Notes: generated by a model from the letters alone, not told the origin. 64,000 nt of DNA from Symbiodinium natans (GCA_905221605.1 CAJNDS010002157.1:1326501-1390500), one strand, 5' to 3'; positions 44,380-54,922 are shown, numbered from the stretch's first letter. Translations and numbers: made by a program.

Positions 44380-46496
44380 CCGAGGCGTGGACCTCGCTGC
44401 TGGATGGCAGTGGCCCAACCCCTCAGGGCCGAATGAACTCGGCCATGTGTGCAGGCGACGCGGCGCATTGTCTTCCAAGAGGGTTGTCAGAGATGCAGAG
44501 ACAAGTAAACACGGCTTAGGCACGCGATGCAAGAGGTAAGCGTGTGAGGCCCGGCATGACTCCAAAAGATCTCCCAAAAAGCTTCCACAGTGTCCAAAAG
44601 CAGCCGAAACCCCAAGAAGAACAACTGCTCAAACACCCCAATCCTGTGGAATGGCCCATGGCCCCGGCACATGAGGGCACCTTGAGCCCCAGTCCAATAA
44701 ACCTCAAGCCCGAAACTTCTGAACCTAAACCCGAAAACCCGAGCCAAGCACGCATCCGAAGGTTGCTGTCGCTCCAGTACGGCCCCATAAAAAACACCCC
44801 CCAAGAGGGGCGGTCATGTGGGAGCAAATTACGCGTGCATTTTGGTCGTGCACAGCACCAAGCTCCAAAAGTGACGACCGTTACCAGGATGCGAGCCCCA
44901 CGGGCCTCGTGTATGTTGAATGAAAAGTATGCGTGGTATGTTTTGTAGATACGGCTCCAAACGGTGCAGTGATATTCGTTGTTCGTGACTGGTAACTGTC
45001 GCTTTTGAAGATTACAAAGCCCAAGACGATGCCAAAACGCAGGTTTCTGCCCCAGCCGCTCGTGCGCGACTCGCGAACGCTTGTGAACACTGCGCGGACA
45101 CGAGCACGCAACAACCACGTTTGGTTACCTGCTAGACCCCTGCAACCCCAACCTTTCAAAATCGGGTGCCCTTCTGCGATGCATTCGGGGCAAGAAATGT
45201 CGGGGCCACCAAAAAGCTCCACCTTGTCTAGAGCCTGCGAGGCAGTGGGGGCAAGGTCTATCTGTTCGGTGGCTACAACGTCAATAACGACCCCGCTGAG
45301 TTGGAGAGATTGAATGACGCTTGGGTTCTGGATTTGTCCGTCCCCAGCTGGGCGGAGGTGAGCGTGACGCCAGGGACGGAGCCGGCTGGGACCTCAGTTT
45401 CCAGGGGTGACAGGGCAAGTGTAGTGAGTGTAGTGAGTGTAGTGAGTGTAGTGAGTGTAGTGAGTGTAGTGAGTGTAGTGAGTGTAGTGAGTGTAGTGAG
45501 TGTAGTGAGTGTAGTGAGTGTAGTGAGTGTAGTGAGTGTAGTGAGTGTAGTGAGTGTAGTGAGTGTAGTGAGTGTAGTGCAGATCGCAGAGTCGCTGGCG
45601 GTGGCCAAGGTGCGCCGGGCAGGACACAGCATGGTCTGCACGGGGGACAGCCTGCTGGTCTTCGGAGGGCAATCAATGAGTGGGGGCGTTGCTCAGAGAC
45701 ACAATGATCTATGGAAGCTCACATTGGCAACCAGCACTTGGCAGCAGTTGACACAAACAAGTGGCACGCTGCCCCCTCCCAGGAGTGGACACTCGGCTGT
45801 CTGGAATCCCGACACCCAGAGCATGCTCGTGTACGCTGGAGCTAATAGTGTTACAAATCTCAATGACCTGTGGAGCTACAGCTTGACCGCCAACGTGTTC
45901 ACCCAACTCACCCCTACTGGAGGTCCGCAGGGTGAGAGGTGGGAGCATGCGGCGCTTTGGAACCCGGTCGACAACACCATGTTCATCACCGCGGGCTTTC
46001 GCACGAATGTACCGGGCACACCGGGCGTGCTGTTGGGCAACGACCTCTGGTCCTACGACCCGCAGGCCAACACCTGGACCGAGTTGATCCCCCAGGGAAG
46101 CCCGAACGCGCCTGCAGGCCGGCGCCAGACCTCCCTCGTCTGGAACACGGCCGCGCAGGCGGCGCTCCTCTTTGCCGGCCACACCGGCGGCGTCACCCAG
46201 CAGTTTCTCGACGACCTCTGGGAGTACAAGGCGGGCAGCTGGACGCAGCTGGTGCCCGCGTCCAGTCCGCCGGCCCGCGGCTGGCACCTGGGCGCTTGGG
46301 CTTCCACTCAGGCCACAGGGGATCACAGGGGTCACGTGAACATCCTCGGACAGTCAAGCTCCGGCATTCTCACGGTTTTTGCAGATTTGGCCTGTTCAGC
46401 AGTTCTGTGTAGGGGCCTGTTCCATCGCAGGTCATGATCGTCTTCGGCGGGTATGACGGCTCTTACTTGGTGGACACCTGGCAGTACACGCCCTAG
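44380..46496 (+). CDS. Unit F, kelch propeller exons (type II, variant)
   Basis: Exons: one ending at 44454, then 45242-45384 (LFGGYNVNNDPAELERLNDAW), 45610-46311 and 46431-46496 (TAG). The main exon is 702 bp; the extra codons lie in blade 5 (GHTGGVTQQFLDD). Here the minisatellite is flanked by open sequence, so an unspliced frame from 45301 to 46437 reads straight through it as a Val-Val-Ser tract. Unit F could therefore make a propeller with a long low-complexity insertion if the intron is retained. Confidence 0.75.
45418..45580 (+). repeat. GTGAGTGTA minisatellite, longest allele, open in frame
   Basis: About 18 copies of the 9-mer. The unit length is a multiple of three and the frame has no stop. 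Confidence 0.95.
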
Positions 46497-48241
46497 GGCA
46501 GGAAGTCTGAGGCCCGGATTGGGGCCTCATTAGAACATCTAGAATGCTCCTCGGACATATTCAGCCTGCGCGGCGGCGTCCGGGGAGCGTGTTTTCCATC
46601 GCAGTTTTGAAGGCGCGCAGGTTCGCGTAAGGCGCTGCGACGTATCAGCTAGGAAGCTTGTCGATGACGCGATCTTTGAGAGGCACTTTAGATCCGGCCT
46701 TTGCGTGGAGCCTCTTCAGATATCTTTCATAGAACTCAGCCTTAAATCTTTAACCATGATACCTTTCCAGTAGGCTCCGAGGCCCTTCGGCACACTCTTG
46801 CTTATGAGTGGGCCGCGGTTTTGGGGGTTCTGATGGCTCGTGGGATTTTTTAAGCTTGGGCCGGCCAAAAGCCGAGCTCACCGAGCTACCTGCCGCCTGT
46901 GGCTTGCATGTGAGCAATCCCACGAGCCGCCCAACCGAGAATCTAGACCTATCCGGGTTCAACGCCTTGCGTCGGCATTCGTCAGTGAGGACAACAAGCC
47001 ATCTCTCGCCTGAGCCTGTAAGTATTCGTAGCCACTTTGGCAGCCGTCCGCTAAGTCGCAGTTTCTTGGAATGTTCCTCATCAGTCATTCGCGCAGAATC
47101 CTGAAAGGCCCCCATGCTCGAAGTTTGCAGAGTTGAATGGAGACTGGAGCTTCAGCTAAAGCTCCTAGAAATGCAACTCCATGGAAACCAGAAGCCCTAA
47201 ACCCTAAACCCTAAACCCTAAAGCCTAAACCCTGTAAACCCTGTAAACCCTATAGAGCCTCTAAACCCTGTAAACCACATAAACCCTACAAGCCCTAGAA
47301 ACCCTAAACCCCTAAATCCTAAATCCTAAGGCCCCAGACCGAACCAAATGGCACCAACTGCGGCTTGAAAGGGTTCTCCACTTGGGGGGCCGGTGGCGAC
47401 ACTGCGCACTACTAGAATCCAGCGTGGTTCAGGCGAGAACTGAGTGTAGGAGATCTAGGAGTGTAGGGGCACCACCAACCCGACAGTAAAGCTACGAGTA
47501 TTGATGTTGCACCCTCCTTCGCCACACGGTAGGGTCTTGCCTGAAACAAAGAGGGTGCGACACTAGCGACGAGGACGATAGCTTTCTGGCTTTTCCAGCT
47601 CGGCGCCTTCTCTGACTGCTCGTCTTGGGTCATCCACGTCGAGTGCTGCTGCAGCCTCAGCCGACCGGAGATGATTTGTCGCAATGAAGGTTCAGGCTAT
47701 TTTTTGTATGCAAGATTTTCTCCCAGTGGTAGAAGTCTAGACATCATGGAGCACTACGGACCGTGGAGCTTCTGCAGATGATCTTTGTTCGACTTCCAGC
47801 ACTGCCGTATGCAACGTGGGAACATCTTTTGCGCGTTTCCAAACCCTGAGCAGGCTGAGCGGTGGCAGTGCGAAGCTCAGACGGTGCCTGACTGCGCCTT
47901 AGGGTTTAAGGCTTAGAAGATTTTTTTTAGGTTTTTTTGGCTTTTGGAGTTTAGGGTTTAGGGGTTAGGAACTCCGGTGCTTTCTTGGCGCTTATTTTGG
48001 CATCGTAGTGGCTGTGCAGGCCCCTGGTTCAAGCACTTCTTTTCCAAGCGTCGGGCCATGGCCACGAGGACGGCTGCTTGTGAGGGCATCTCTGGACATC
48101 GCTAGCATGCCATGAGGATCCTGTTCCTACTGGCGTTGCAGGCCCAGCATGCGAAACACGGCTCACCTGTAAAGTAGTGGAGGGTAAGACGCTGCTCCGT
48201 TTCGTTGGGGGGAAGTTGCTGCATACCCTGGCCAGGGCTGG
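46497..48241. other. Spacer after unit F, decaying into telomere-type repeats
   Basis: The array spacer is recognisable to about 47,135 (spacer element at about 46,835-47,000, no CTCTCG tract). Blocks of CCCTAAA type (47,193-47,340, degenerate) and TTTAGGG type (47,900-47,970, degenerate) follow. No gene recognised between 47,340 and 48,240. Confidence 0.6.
47193..47340 (-). repeat. Degenerate CCCTAAA block
   Basis: Five clean copies, then many variants (CCCTGTAAA, CCCTATAGAG). Confidence 0.85.
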
Positions 48242-49589
48242 ATGCTCGCTGGCCTTGGGCACGAAGTCCTGGAGGCGACCTGCGATGAGGCGGCATTGCT
48301 CCAGAAGGAGAAACGGATGAACCGCAGCGCCGCAAGTGATGGCTTGGCCGGGCTGACAAGCCGTCTCGCCTCCTCCGTCAGGGCGCTCGGCTTGGGACTC
48401 GGGCCCCTGGCGGACAGCTTGAAGAACTTCAACGTTAGCCTCAATGTCTCTGTTTGGCAGGCAGGAGCCTTTCCAGAGCTTGTGCAGCAGCTCGACAGGG
48501 TCCTGGAAGATATTCGCAAGGAGGTTGCCGCCGCACTCCGAAGGCTCGAAGAGGGACTTGTTGCTTGCAATGGTCAGCTGCGACAGGAGCTCGGGGTATC
48601 TACAGCTGCAGATATCCCCGCTCTGAAAGAACATGCTGAAACCATGCGTAGCTGTACGGATTCCTCTGTCTGGACATGGACCGTCAATGCCTCCTCCATG
48701 GGCGCCGTGGGCGGGGGTGCGGAATCAGCCGAATCAGCGGAATGGGTGGGATGGGCCCGACGATGGAAGAAAAGGCCGAAGGCCGAGAGAGAGCGCTGCG
48801 AGCATGCGTGGGGTGCGTTCCCGGGCCTCTTTCAGAAGCTCCGGGTGCGCTTGGTGTCCGCTTGCTCATCATACGATGTATGTTGGGCTGAGGCCGAGTC
48901 AGCCCACAAACTGGCGGCTGCCTCCACCGATCAGAAGTGGCTCGCCTATGAGGCCACGAGGGGGATAATACGTGAGCTCTGCAGTTTTGGCAACTGCACG
49001 GAGGGCGATGCCGGTGAAGATGCTGACTCTGCCAAAGTCTCTGCTGACCTTGCGGCCGTGACGCCGGCCAGACAAAGCTGTGAGCTGGCGGCATGCATTG
49101 CGCTGTCCGCCCACACAATGGCTTTGCATTGCGATGCGTCGGCTTGCAGCGCGACGCTTGCTGACCCGGGAAGTGCCTCCAAGCCAGAGGTGCAGAGGGG
49201 TGCGGGAATGTGCGGGAATGTATGGGCATGTGTGGGCATGTGTGGGCATGTGTGGGCATGTGTGGGTGTGGGTGAAGACTGTGGCCACTTGTTTTCCGTG
49301 TTCTTGCGCCTTGAGCATCCCTCCCCACGCTGCAAAGGCGGAGCACTGCTGGCAATGGCCGGGTCAGCTGAGCTACGAGTGCCACGAGAATTGCAGGGGA
49401 GTCGTGGAGCATCAATCTCCCTCCTACTACCGCTGGCACTCCCAAGACCGGCATGCGCAAGACCGACGCTTCCGGCACTTCAGACGCAGGCGCCCTGTGC
49501 AAAGCTGTTGCAACGCATGTTTCAAGTGTCAGCCTCCCGGCGTCAGCTGCCAGGTGATGAGTACGCGCCCCCCTTGGCACGAAGTCTGA
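48242..49589 (+). CDS. Unit G, diverged kelch-less relative of the secreted domain
   Basis: From ATG at 48242 the frame has landmarks of the array's secreted domain in the same order: EAALLQ, a LDRVLEDI helix, LEEGLVACNGQL (like LAEGFVQCNTDL), HAETMRSCTD, CSSYDVCWAEAESAH (like CLAMDECYQNVNQTFH) and YEATRGIIRELC (like FIAATKVICYVN). A TGTGGGCATG tract (49,208-49,265) probably lies in an intron. The C-terminal part continues in another frame to TGA at 49587-49589 (HCWQWPGQLSYECHENC, like the terminal Cys cluster). No kelch exon follows; the array's 3' flank (AGTCTGAGGCCCGGAT) starts at once. No clear signal peptide is seen at this ATG. It may be an old paralogue or a pseudogene. Confidence 0.55.
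49200..49268 (+). repeat. TGTGGGCATG minisatellite
   Basis: Six to seven copies of a 10-mer within the probable intron of unit G. Confidence 0.9.
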
Positions 49590-50697
49590 GGCCCGGATCG
49601 GGGGTGCTCGGACACTAGAACAAGTATAAGAGGTATAATAAGATTATTATAAGTATAATAGTCAGTTTAACAAATATAATAAGTAGAAGTAGAATGATCT
49701 AGACATGGCCCATTCAGCCTGGCGAGGGCTGCCCAGTCTGGGGAGCTGCTGCGACGTATGAGCCTCCGAAGCTTGTCGATGACGTAACCTTTTAAATGAA
49801 CTTCAGATCTGGCCTTCGGGCGGAGCCCCTTCAGACATATTCAACTTCATGGTACAATTACGGCATGGTGCTACTTTTTCAGTAGGCTCCAAGGCCCTTC
49901 GGTGCAATCTTGGTAGATCTTGCCGCAGATGAGTGGGCCGCGTTTTTGGGGTTCGTGGCTCGTGGGACTTTTAAAGCTTGGGCCGGCCAAGAGCCGAGCT
50001 CACCGAGTTGCAGCAGCCGGCAGGTAGCGAGAGCTTGTTGTCACCGTGGCAACACGCCTGTGGCTTGTGAGAAATCCCACGAGCCGCCCAACCTATCCAG
50101 ACCTTCGGATTCAACGCCTTGGGTCGGCATTCGTCGCTGAGGACAACAAGTGATCTCTCGTCTGAGCTTGCAGACATTCATAGCCACGTTGGTGCCCTTC
50201 CGCGAAATCACTCAATTCGGTTGAAAACGGTGTAGTTTCTAGTAAGGTGCGCACCTGCGCACCAGCTGCTCGCACTGTTGAAGATTCTTGAAAGGCTGTA
50301 TGTTGAACGGCACCTAAAGAGTACTTGTGCCCAAGCAGAGTGGAGCAGAGATGGCCCTCTGAGTCTACGTGGCCCAGTTGCTGACTCTTACTTGCTGAGG
50401 CAGCGTCCGTCCCTTCAGCGCACGGTCACACCGAGCAAGGCGCATGGCTGCCAAGATGTTGCGGATATTTTTTGTCTCGAAGAAGATCCTGTGAGAGCAT
50501 CATGCGTCCGAGCGTCCGGCAGCGATCAACCCTAAACTCGAAAACCCCTGATAGACCCGAAACCCCAAACCCCTTTGAACCCTCCAAGAGTTCCGAGACT
50601 TTTCAGGGTTTTGTTGCTCTGGCATTGTGGGTTTTAAGGTTGCAGTCTCGCTTGGTTCGGAGTTGGGACTGAGGGCTGAACCAACCTTAGAGTCCCG
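49590..50697. other. Spacer after unit G, homologous to the array spacer
   Basis: An AT-rich TATAA-like tract (49,622-49,690) is followed by a clear copy of the array spacer (49,690-50,315), including the inverted-repeat element at 49,955-50,152. 50,320-50,697 holds nothing recognised. Confidence 0.6.
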
Positions 50698-50770
50698 GAT
50701 TTAGGGTTTAGGGTTTAGGGTTTGGGGTTTAGGGTTTAGGGTTTGGGGTTTAGGGTTTAGGGTTTAGGGC
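50698..50770 (+). repeat. (TTTAGGG)n block
   Basis: About ten copies with TTTGGGG variants. Confidence 0.95.
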
Positions 50771-50867
50771 AGTTCCTGTCATGGAGGCTTGGTTTGCTGC
50801 GCTGAGTGACGACATGAAGCATCGGCAGATTTGCCCTTGACAGCCCGGGGAAAGAGAGTGCAAGGCT

Positions 50868-50996
50868 GTAAACCCTAAACCCTACACCCTAGCCCCTAAA
50901 CCCTAAACCCTAAACCTTAAACCTAAAACCCTAAACCCTAAACCCTAAACCCTAAACCCTAAACCCTAAACCCTAAACCCTAAACCCTAAACCCTA
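50868..50996 (-). repeat. (CCCTAAA)n block
   Basis: About 17 copies in the opposite orientation to the block 100 bp upstream, with a short coding-like island between (MEAWFAALSDDMKHRQ, from 50781). Confidence 0.95.
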
Positions 50997-51974
50997 TGTG
51001 GTGTGCGAGCTGCACATCAGAACACGCTACAGAAATGCATCAATCGCATATCCTGCATTTCCAGTTTTGATGGGCTGCGTGAAGATGTGGGCTGTCTTTG
51101 TAATGACGAGCTGTAAGGAGAAGGAGCAGGGTTTCGGGTTTAGGGGTTAGAGTTTTAAGGTGTAGGGTCTAGGGTTAGGGTTTAAGGTTTAGGGCTTCCA
51201 CTACTCAAGTGACTATGTGACATGTTTTTTGACCCAGTTGCATCCGCATGCTGCCATGCAACAGTTGCTTTGCTGTGCCTCTGCATGCCTTGCAAGCCGG
51301 CGTTGGCTTCATGCCATATCGGTCGGCCGCAACCGCCCTCAGGCCTTTCATTTATTCGCTGATGCTGCAGTTGGTTTACCGCCCACAACATGGAGTATCC
51401 AGAAGCAATGCTCACCCCCCCCCCCCCCCATCTTTGCGTACGCAGATGCGATTGCGGGTTGAAGATGCACGTAAATGGTCCTCGCAAGCCACCTTTCCGA
51501 AGGGTGCTGGTGATGAGGTTACTGTGTGAACCGTGCATGTGCTGTTTTGAGATGACAGGGATGCTGTTGATGATGATGGCAGTGATTATCGGGTTTTGGT
51601 GTGTAGAGGAAGATCCCTGCGCTGACGCTTGCTGTCAATGATTGGTGTCCTAAGCCCTCAAGGAGCAAAAGAGCATGCTGCATATCCGCGCAGTCCTAGC
51701 CCGGCTCAACTTATTGTCTTTGTTTCGACTGCCTCTGAGGGTTTGGGCCGGCAAGCATGGTTTTCACCATTTTCACCAAGAAGCGAAAGATACAACGATC
51801 GCGGCTGGCTTTGGCTGCTGCGGTGGTTTGCGTCGTGCTTCTGTCAGACCGAGACCGGCAGGCGGTAACAATTGACAGGAGCACCGGACACCCCAGAGGG
51901 AAGGTTCTAAGCTTGAGGCACGGCGTGTGCGCGTTAGCACAGAATCGTTCTGTGATTGCCATTGTTGTTGGCAG
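50997..51974. other. Region before the TRIC-like gene, unassigned
   Basis: A coding-like island follows the CCCTAAA block (51,005-51,115, NTLQKCINRISCISSFDGL). A degenerate TTTAGGG stretch lies at 51,130-51,195 and a poly-C at 51,416-51,429. Several short ORFs follow without recognisable domains. First exon(s) of the downstream gene may lie here. Confidence 0.4.
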
Positions 51975-52411
51975 GACCTTTATGATGGCCAACTACATCG
52001 GGGATGCAAGCTTTGCCTTCACCGGGAGCCTCGCGGCGGGGCTCCAGGGGATGGACTTGTTGGGCTGCAATCTGGTGGGTTTCATCACGGCCCTTGGTGG
52101 CGGATCTTTGGCCGCAACGTGTCAGTTTGAGGACAGCATGGTTCTGCCAATTCACATTTTCAAGTTTTGATTTCTAGAGTTGAGTTGGCATAAATGTACT
52201 CTCCGATGTTGTAAAACTGTGGAGGTGGAAGTCCCCCAGCCAACAGTTTCGTGCCGCAAACGCCCATGCCCTTCTTTGAAGGAACAATCCGGGATGTGAT
52301 CTTGGGGCGCATGCCCATTTTCTGGACCACAAATTACGACGAGGCTCTTTTGTGCACCTTGGCATGGTGAGTTGCACTGGCTCCGGCTGTGAGGCGGCTT
52401 CTTCAAGCAAT

Positions 52412-52448
<37 letters not shown>

Positions 52449-54922
52449 GTGAGTGAGTGAGTGAGTGAGTGAGTGAGTGAGTGAGTGAGTGCGAGAGAGA
52501 GAGAGAGAGAGAGTGCGCAAAGAGCACTGGTTTCACGGACTGTGCGAACCAAGCAGCGGGCCTTCCCGGTCGGGGTCCTCTCGGGGGCCTCTTCGCTGGG
52601 TAGAAGAAGAAGAAGCAGAAGAAGAAGAAGAAGCAGAAGAGAGCGAGAGAGAGGGATGAAGATGCTGGTGTTTCCAACCTTTTGAAGAATTGGCAGCACG
52701 AAAGCTGCTTTGGGAGTCTTTCCGGCGGTCAGGAGGGCTCTGAGTCGAGGTATGTTCATTTCTACTGCCACCTTCTTCGGCTTGCCGTATCTGGCCACGA
52801 GATTCGGCATCACCGCCGAAGGGGAGTTTGCGCCTTTGCTGGAAAGTGTGCTGATGTGCAGGTGCCCCTTACCGGTTCTCTTCGGTCTCTTGTTTCGGAA
52901 GGTGCCTCTGTAGGGTTTAGGGTTTAGGGTTTAGGGTGTAGGGTTTAGGGTTTAGGGTTTGGGGCGTCGGTCAACAGTGCTCTGAGGTCTTTTGGACTGA
53001 CACCGTGGGCTTGGCGGCTTTTGCGGTGCTCGGAGCCCGTGTAGCCGCCTGCTTGCCCGACCACCATGTCCACGCAGGCAGGGAAAACAGCAACTTCGAT
53101 GCCTCCAGACTCGGCAGAAACATAAAATGCCCTAAGCCCTAGACCCTGAACCCTAAACCCTAAACCCTGAACCCTAAACCCTAAACCCTAAACCCTAAAC
53201 CCTAAACCCTAAACCCGAACCCTACAGCATAGAGGTCAAGTCACGAAAGCCCGAAGGACCCCTGACATCCTGTCGTGTTGACGAGTTCAGAGGGTCCTCA
53301 AGGGAGGGGTTCATGGGGGGTATTTGAGACCCTAAACCCTAAACCCTAAACCCTAAACCCTAAACCCTACACCCTAAACCCTAAACCCCAAACCCTACAC
53401 CATAGGTACCTTGGGAACCGCAGGGGAGCTAAGGGAGTCTTAGGGAGCAGTGGGGAGTTTTTGTCTGTCAATTTGAATTTGGGTTCTACACCCGCCTTAA
53501 ACCCAAAACCCCTAACCCAAAACCCCAAACTCTAAACCCTAAACCCTGTAACAGAGTCTGGTCATGGCAGGCGCCTGCGCCCTCTGCGGCTTAAGCACGG
53601 CTTGCTTCGGCGGCCTTGTGAGGGACATCCTGTGCCCGCTCCTCAGCGTGCCGGGCTCACACATTTGAATCAGTTGGAAACCCTGAGCCCCAAGACCTAC
53701 GTAACTCTAAGCCCTAAACCCTAAACCCTAAACCCTAAACCCTAAACCCTAAACCCTAAACCCCAAACCCCAAGCCATCAACCCTCAACCCGAAACCCTA
53801 CACCCAAAACCCAAAACCCTAAACCCTATACCTGTGGCACCACCCAAGGCCAGAAGCCACCCAGGATCCTCTACGCGGAGCACGAGATGCTGGCATACCA
53901 ACAGTCGAACTTTAATTCGTTGTGTTTAGGGTTTAGGGTTTGGGGTTTGGGGTTTAGGGTTTAGGGTTTAGGGTTTAATCCGAGCATCTGTTTAATTGGG
54001 GGGGGGCCCCCCCCCCACCGCAATAAGAAAGGCCGGGTTCCGCAATAGTAAGACCGTGGCGCTGTCTTGATTCTCTATTAAAAACAATAGGCCGCAGATC
54101 CCTGAGGTGCTGTAGCTTCGCAGCTCAGCAAGCAAAACAAGAAGCCTGCCGACAGATTTTGGAACCTACCCGAAAACATTTTCTTTAAATGTGGTGGTAT
54201 TGGCCCATACGAAATCCACCGAAATGGAAAGTAGTCTTCCGGCGGGCTTCTCGGCGAAAAAAAACTCTGTAAATGTGGGTGGTATTAATTAAACAGATGC
54301 TCGGATTAGGGCTTAGAGTAATAAAGTGTAACCCTTCTTTGTCCCTTTTGGTGATTGGAGAAGTGAGGATGTATGCCACCCCCGCCTTGCTCGGGGCCTT
54401 GGTCTGCGTCGGGCTCATGCGAAGTGGAGCCGCCACTTGGGGGCTGCCATTGTGGCTTTGGGTTTAGGGTTTAGGGTTTAGGGTTTAGGGTTTAGGGTTT
54501 AGGGTTTAGGGTTTAGCTAATTAGGGGCAATTGTCAGGGGGTTGACGAAAATACCCGTACTCAAAACCCCCACATCGTAGGATTCTCTTACAATAAGGAC
54601 CCCAATACGGAACCCCTTCTTTCGGCAACCCCCACTGTGGGTAGAATGGGGAGAGTCAGGGTGGTTGTGGCAGATCCTTGCGGGGGAGAAGTGTTGCTGT
54701 TGCGCCTCTGCTGCAATGCATGAGTGTCTCACCAAGGAGACGCCTTTGGATGTCGAGGGCATGCTCTTGGGCGCATGGGTGGTCATTGCACTGCGAGTGC
54801 TCGCCCTGAACCACGGAGTTCGCTTGCCGGCTTTCCCGTCAGAAGTCGCTGCCAAAACCGTGCAGTGCTTGGGTGACTCGGATCTGGACTCTGCGCAGGG
54901 ACTTCTCAGGTCATCATCCTGA
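51975..54922 (+). CDS. TRIC/UPF0126-family (glycine-transporter-fold) membrane protein, multi-exon
   Basis: Small exons in order: 51975-52102 (GDASFAFTGSLAAGLQGMDL, FITALGG), 52282-52366 (TIRDVILGRMPIFW), about 52733-52861 (ISTATFFGLPYLATRFGI), about 52978-53077 (DTVGLAAFAVLGA), about 53555-53633 (ACFGGLVRDILC), 53848 to about 53885 (QKPPRILYAEHE), 54361-54461 (MYATPALLGALV) and 54674-54922 (VVIALRVLALNHGVRLPAF, then TGA). Together they follow the two-repeat TRIC/UPF0126 fold: each repeat has a GD/GL-FA-G helix and a glycine-rich GG..RD loop, then the YATPALLGA helix and a final LRxLA..xxLP helix. Phases agree at the exon 1-2 join (GA donor, GGCG|GATC), the exon 5-6 join (GC donor, CTGT|GCCC) and the exon 7-8 join (GT donor). 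The protein is about 300 residues with seven predicted helices. Family members are cation channels or small-solute carriers; the substrate is unknown here. The N-terminal exon is uncertain. Confidence 0.82.
52415..52516 (+). repeat. (GA)n-(GTGA)n-(GA)n microsatellite in a TRIC-like intron
   Basis: GA repeats, then about 13 GTGA units, then GA again, inside the 366-bp intron between exons 2 and 3. A GAAGAA tract (52,603-52,640) follows. Confidence 0.95.
52914..52963 (+). repeat. (TTTAGGG)n in TRIC-like intron 3
   Basis: About seven copies make up nearly half of an intron of about 116 bp. Confidence 0.95.
53130..53222 (-). repeat. (CCCTAAA)n in TRIC-like intron 4, first block
   Basis: About 12 copies with CCCTGAA variants. 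Confidence 0.95.
53331..53402 (-). repeat. (CCCTAAA)n in TRIC-like intron 4, second block
   Basis: About nine copies. A third degenerate block runs 53,490-53,550 just before the next exon. Confidence 0.95.
53690..53832 (-). repeat. (CCCTAAA)n in TRIC-like intron 5
   Basis: About nine clean copies (53,711-53,763), then degenerate ones, ending about 16 bp before the next exon. Confidence 0.93.
53925..53975 (+). repeat. (TTTAGGG)n in TRIC-like intron 6, interrupted by a MITE
   Basis: About seven copies. The array is cut at 53,976 by the element that follows and resumes as TAGGGCTTAG at 54,307. Confidence 0.93.
53978..54306. mobile_element. Tc1/mariner-like MITE of 329 bp, TA target duplication
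   Basis: Perfect 20-bp terminal inverted repeats: ATCCGAGCATCTGTTTAATT (53978-53997) and its reverse complement (54287-54306). They are flanked by TA at 53976-53977 and 54307-54308. There is no transposase frame. A G9C10-type palindrome follows the left end. Perfect ends suggest a recent insertion. Confidence 0.85.
54462..54520 (+). repeat. (TTTAGGG)n starting at the 5' splice site of TRIC-like intron 7
   Basis: The exon ends CTTTGG and the intron starts GTTTAGGG. The GT donor is part of the first repeat; about eight copies follow. Confidence 0.9.
54534..54637. mobile_element. MITE relic, GGGGGTT(G/T) family
   Basis: Imperfect inverted ends (GGGGGTTGACGAAA near 54,537 and TTTCGGCAACCCCC near 54,620). 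The core CAATAAGGACCCCAATA is shared with the element at 56,927-57,011. Confidence 0.6.

Larger units (their letters stand above)
15043..47135 (+). repeat. Tandem array of six secreted-kelch gene units (A-F) with spacers
   Basis: Six units in the same orientation repeat a 5' leader, a secreted-domain exon, a kelch part and a spacer. First coding exons start at 15332, 20251, 26344, 31183, 36193 and 42418. A/D, B/E and C/F second exons are offset by 15,849, 15,942 and 16,074 bp, so a three-unit block of about 16 kb was duplicated. Type I kelch halves (A, C, D) have a 67-bp intron before the first complete blade. Type II halves (B, E, F) have 599-787 bp there and a GTGAGTGTA minisatellite in the next intron. 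The left border is sharp at about 15,043. The spacer after F decays into telomere-type repeats after about 47,135. Confidence 0.93.

Noticed and set aside
53130-53402. True chromosome end
   Set aside because: Blocks are short, in both orientations, and embedded among exons and elements.
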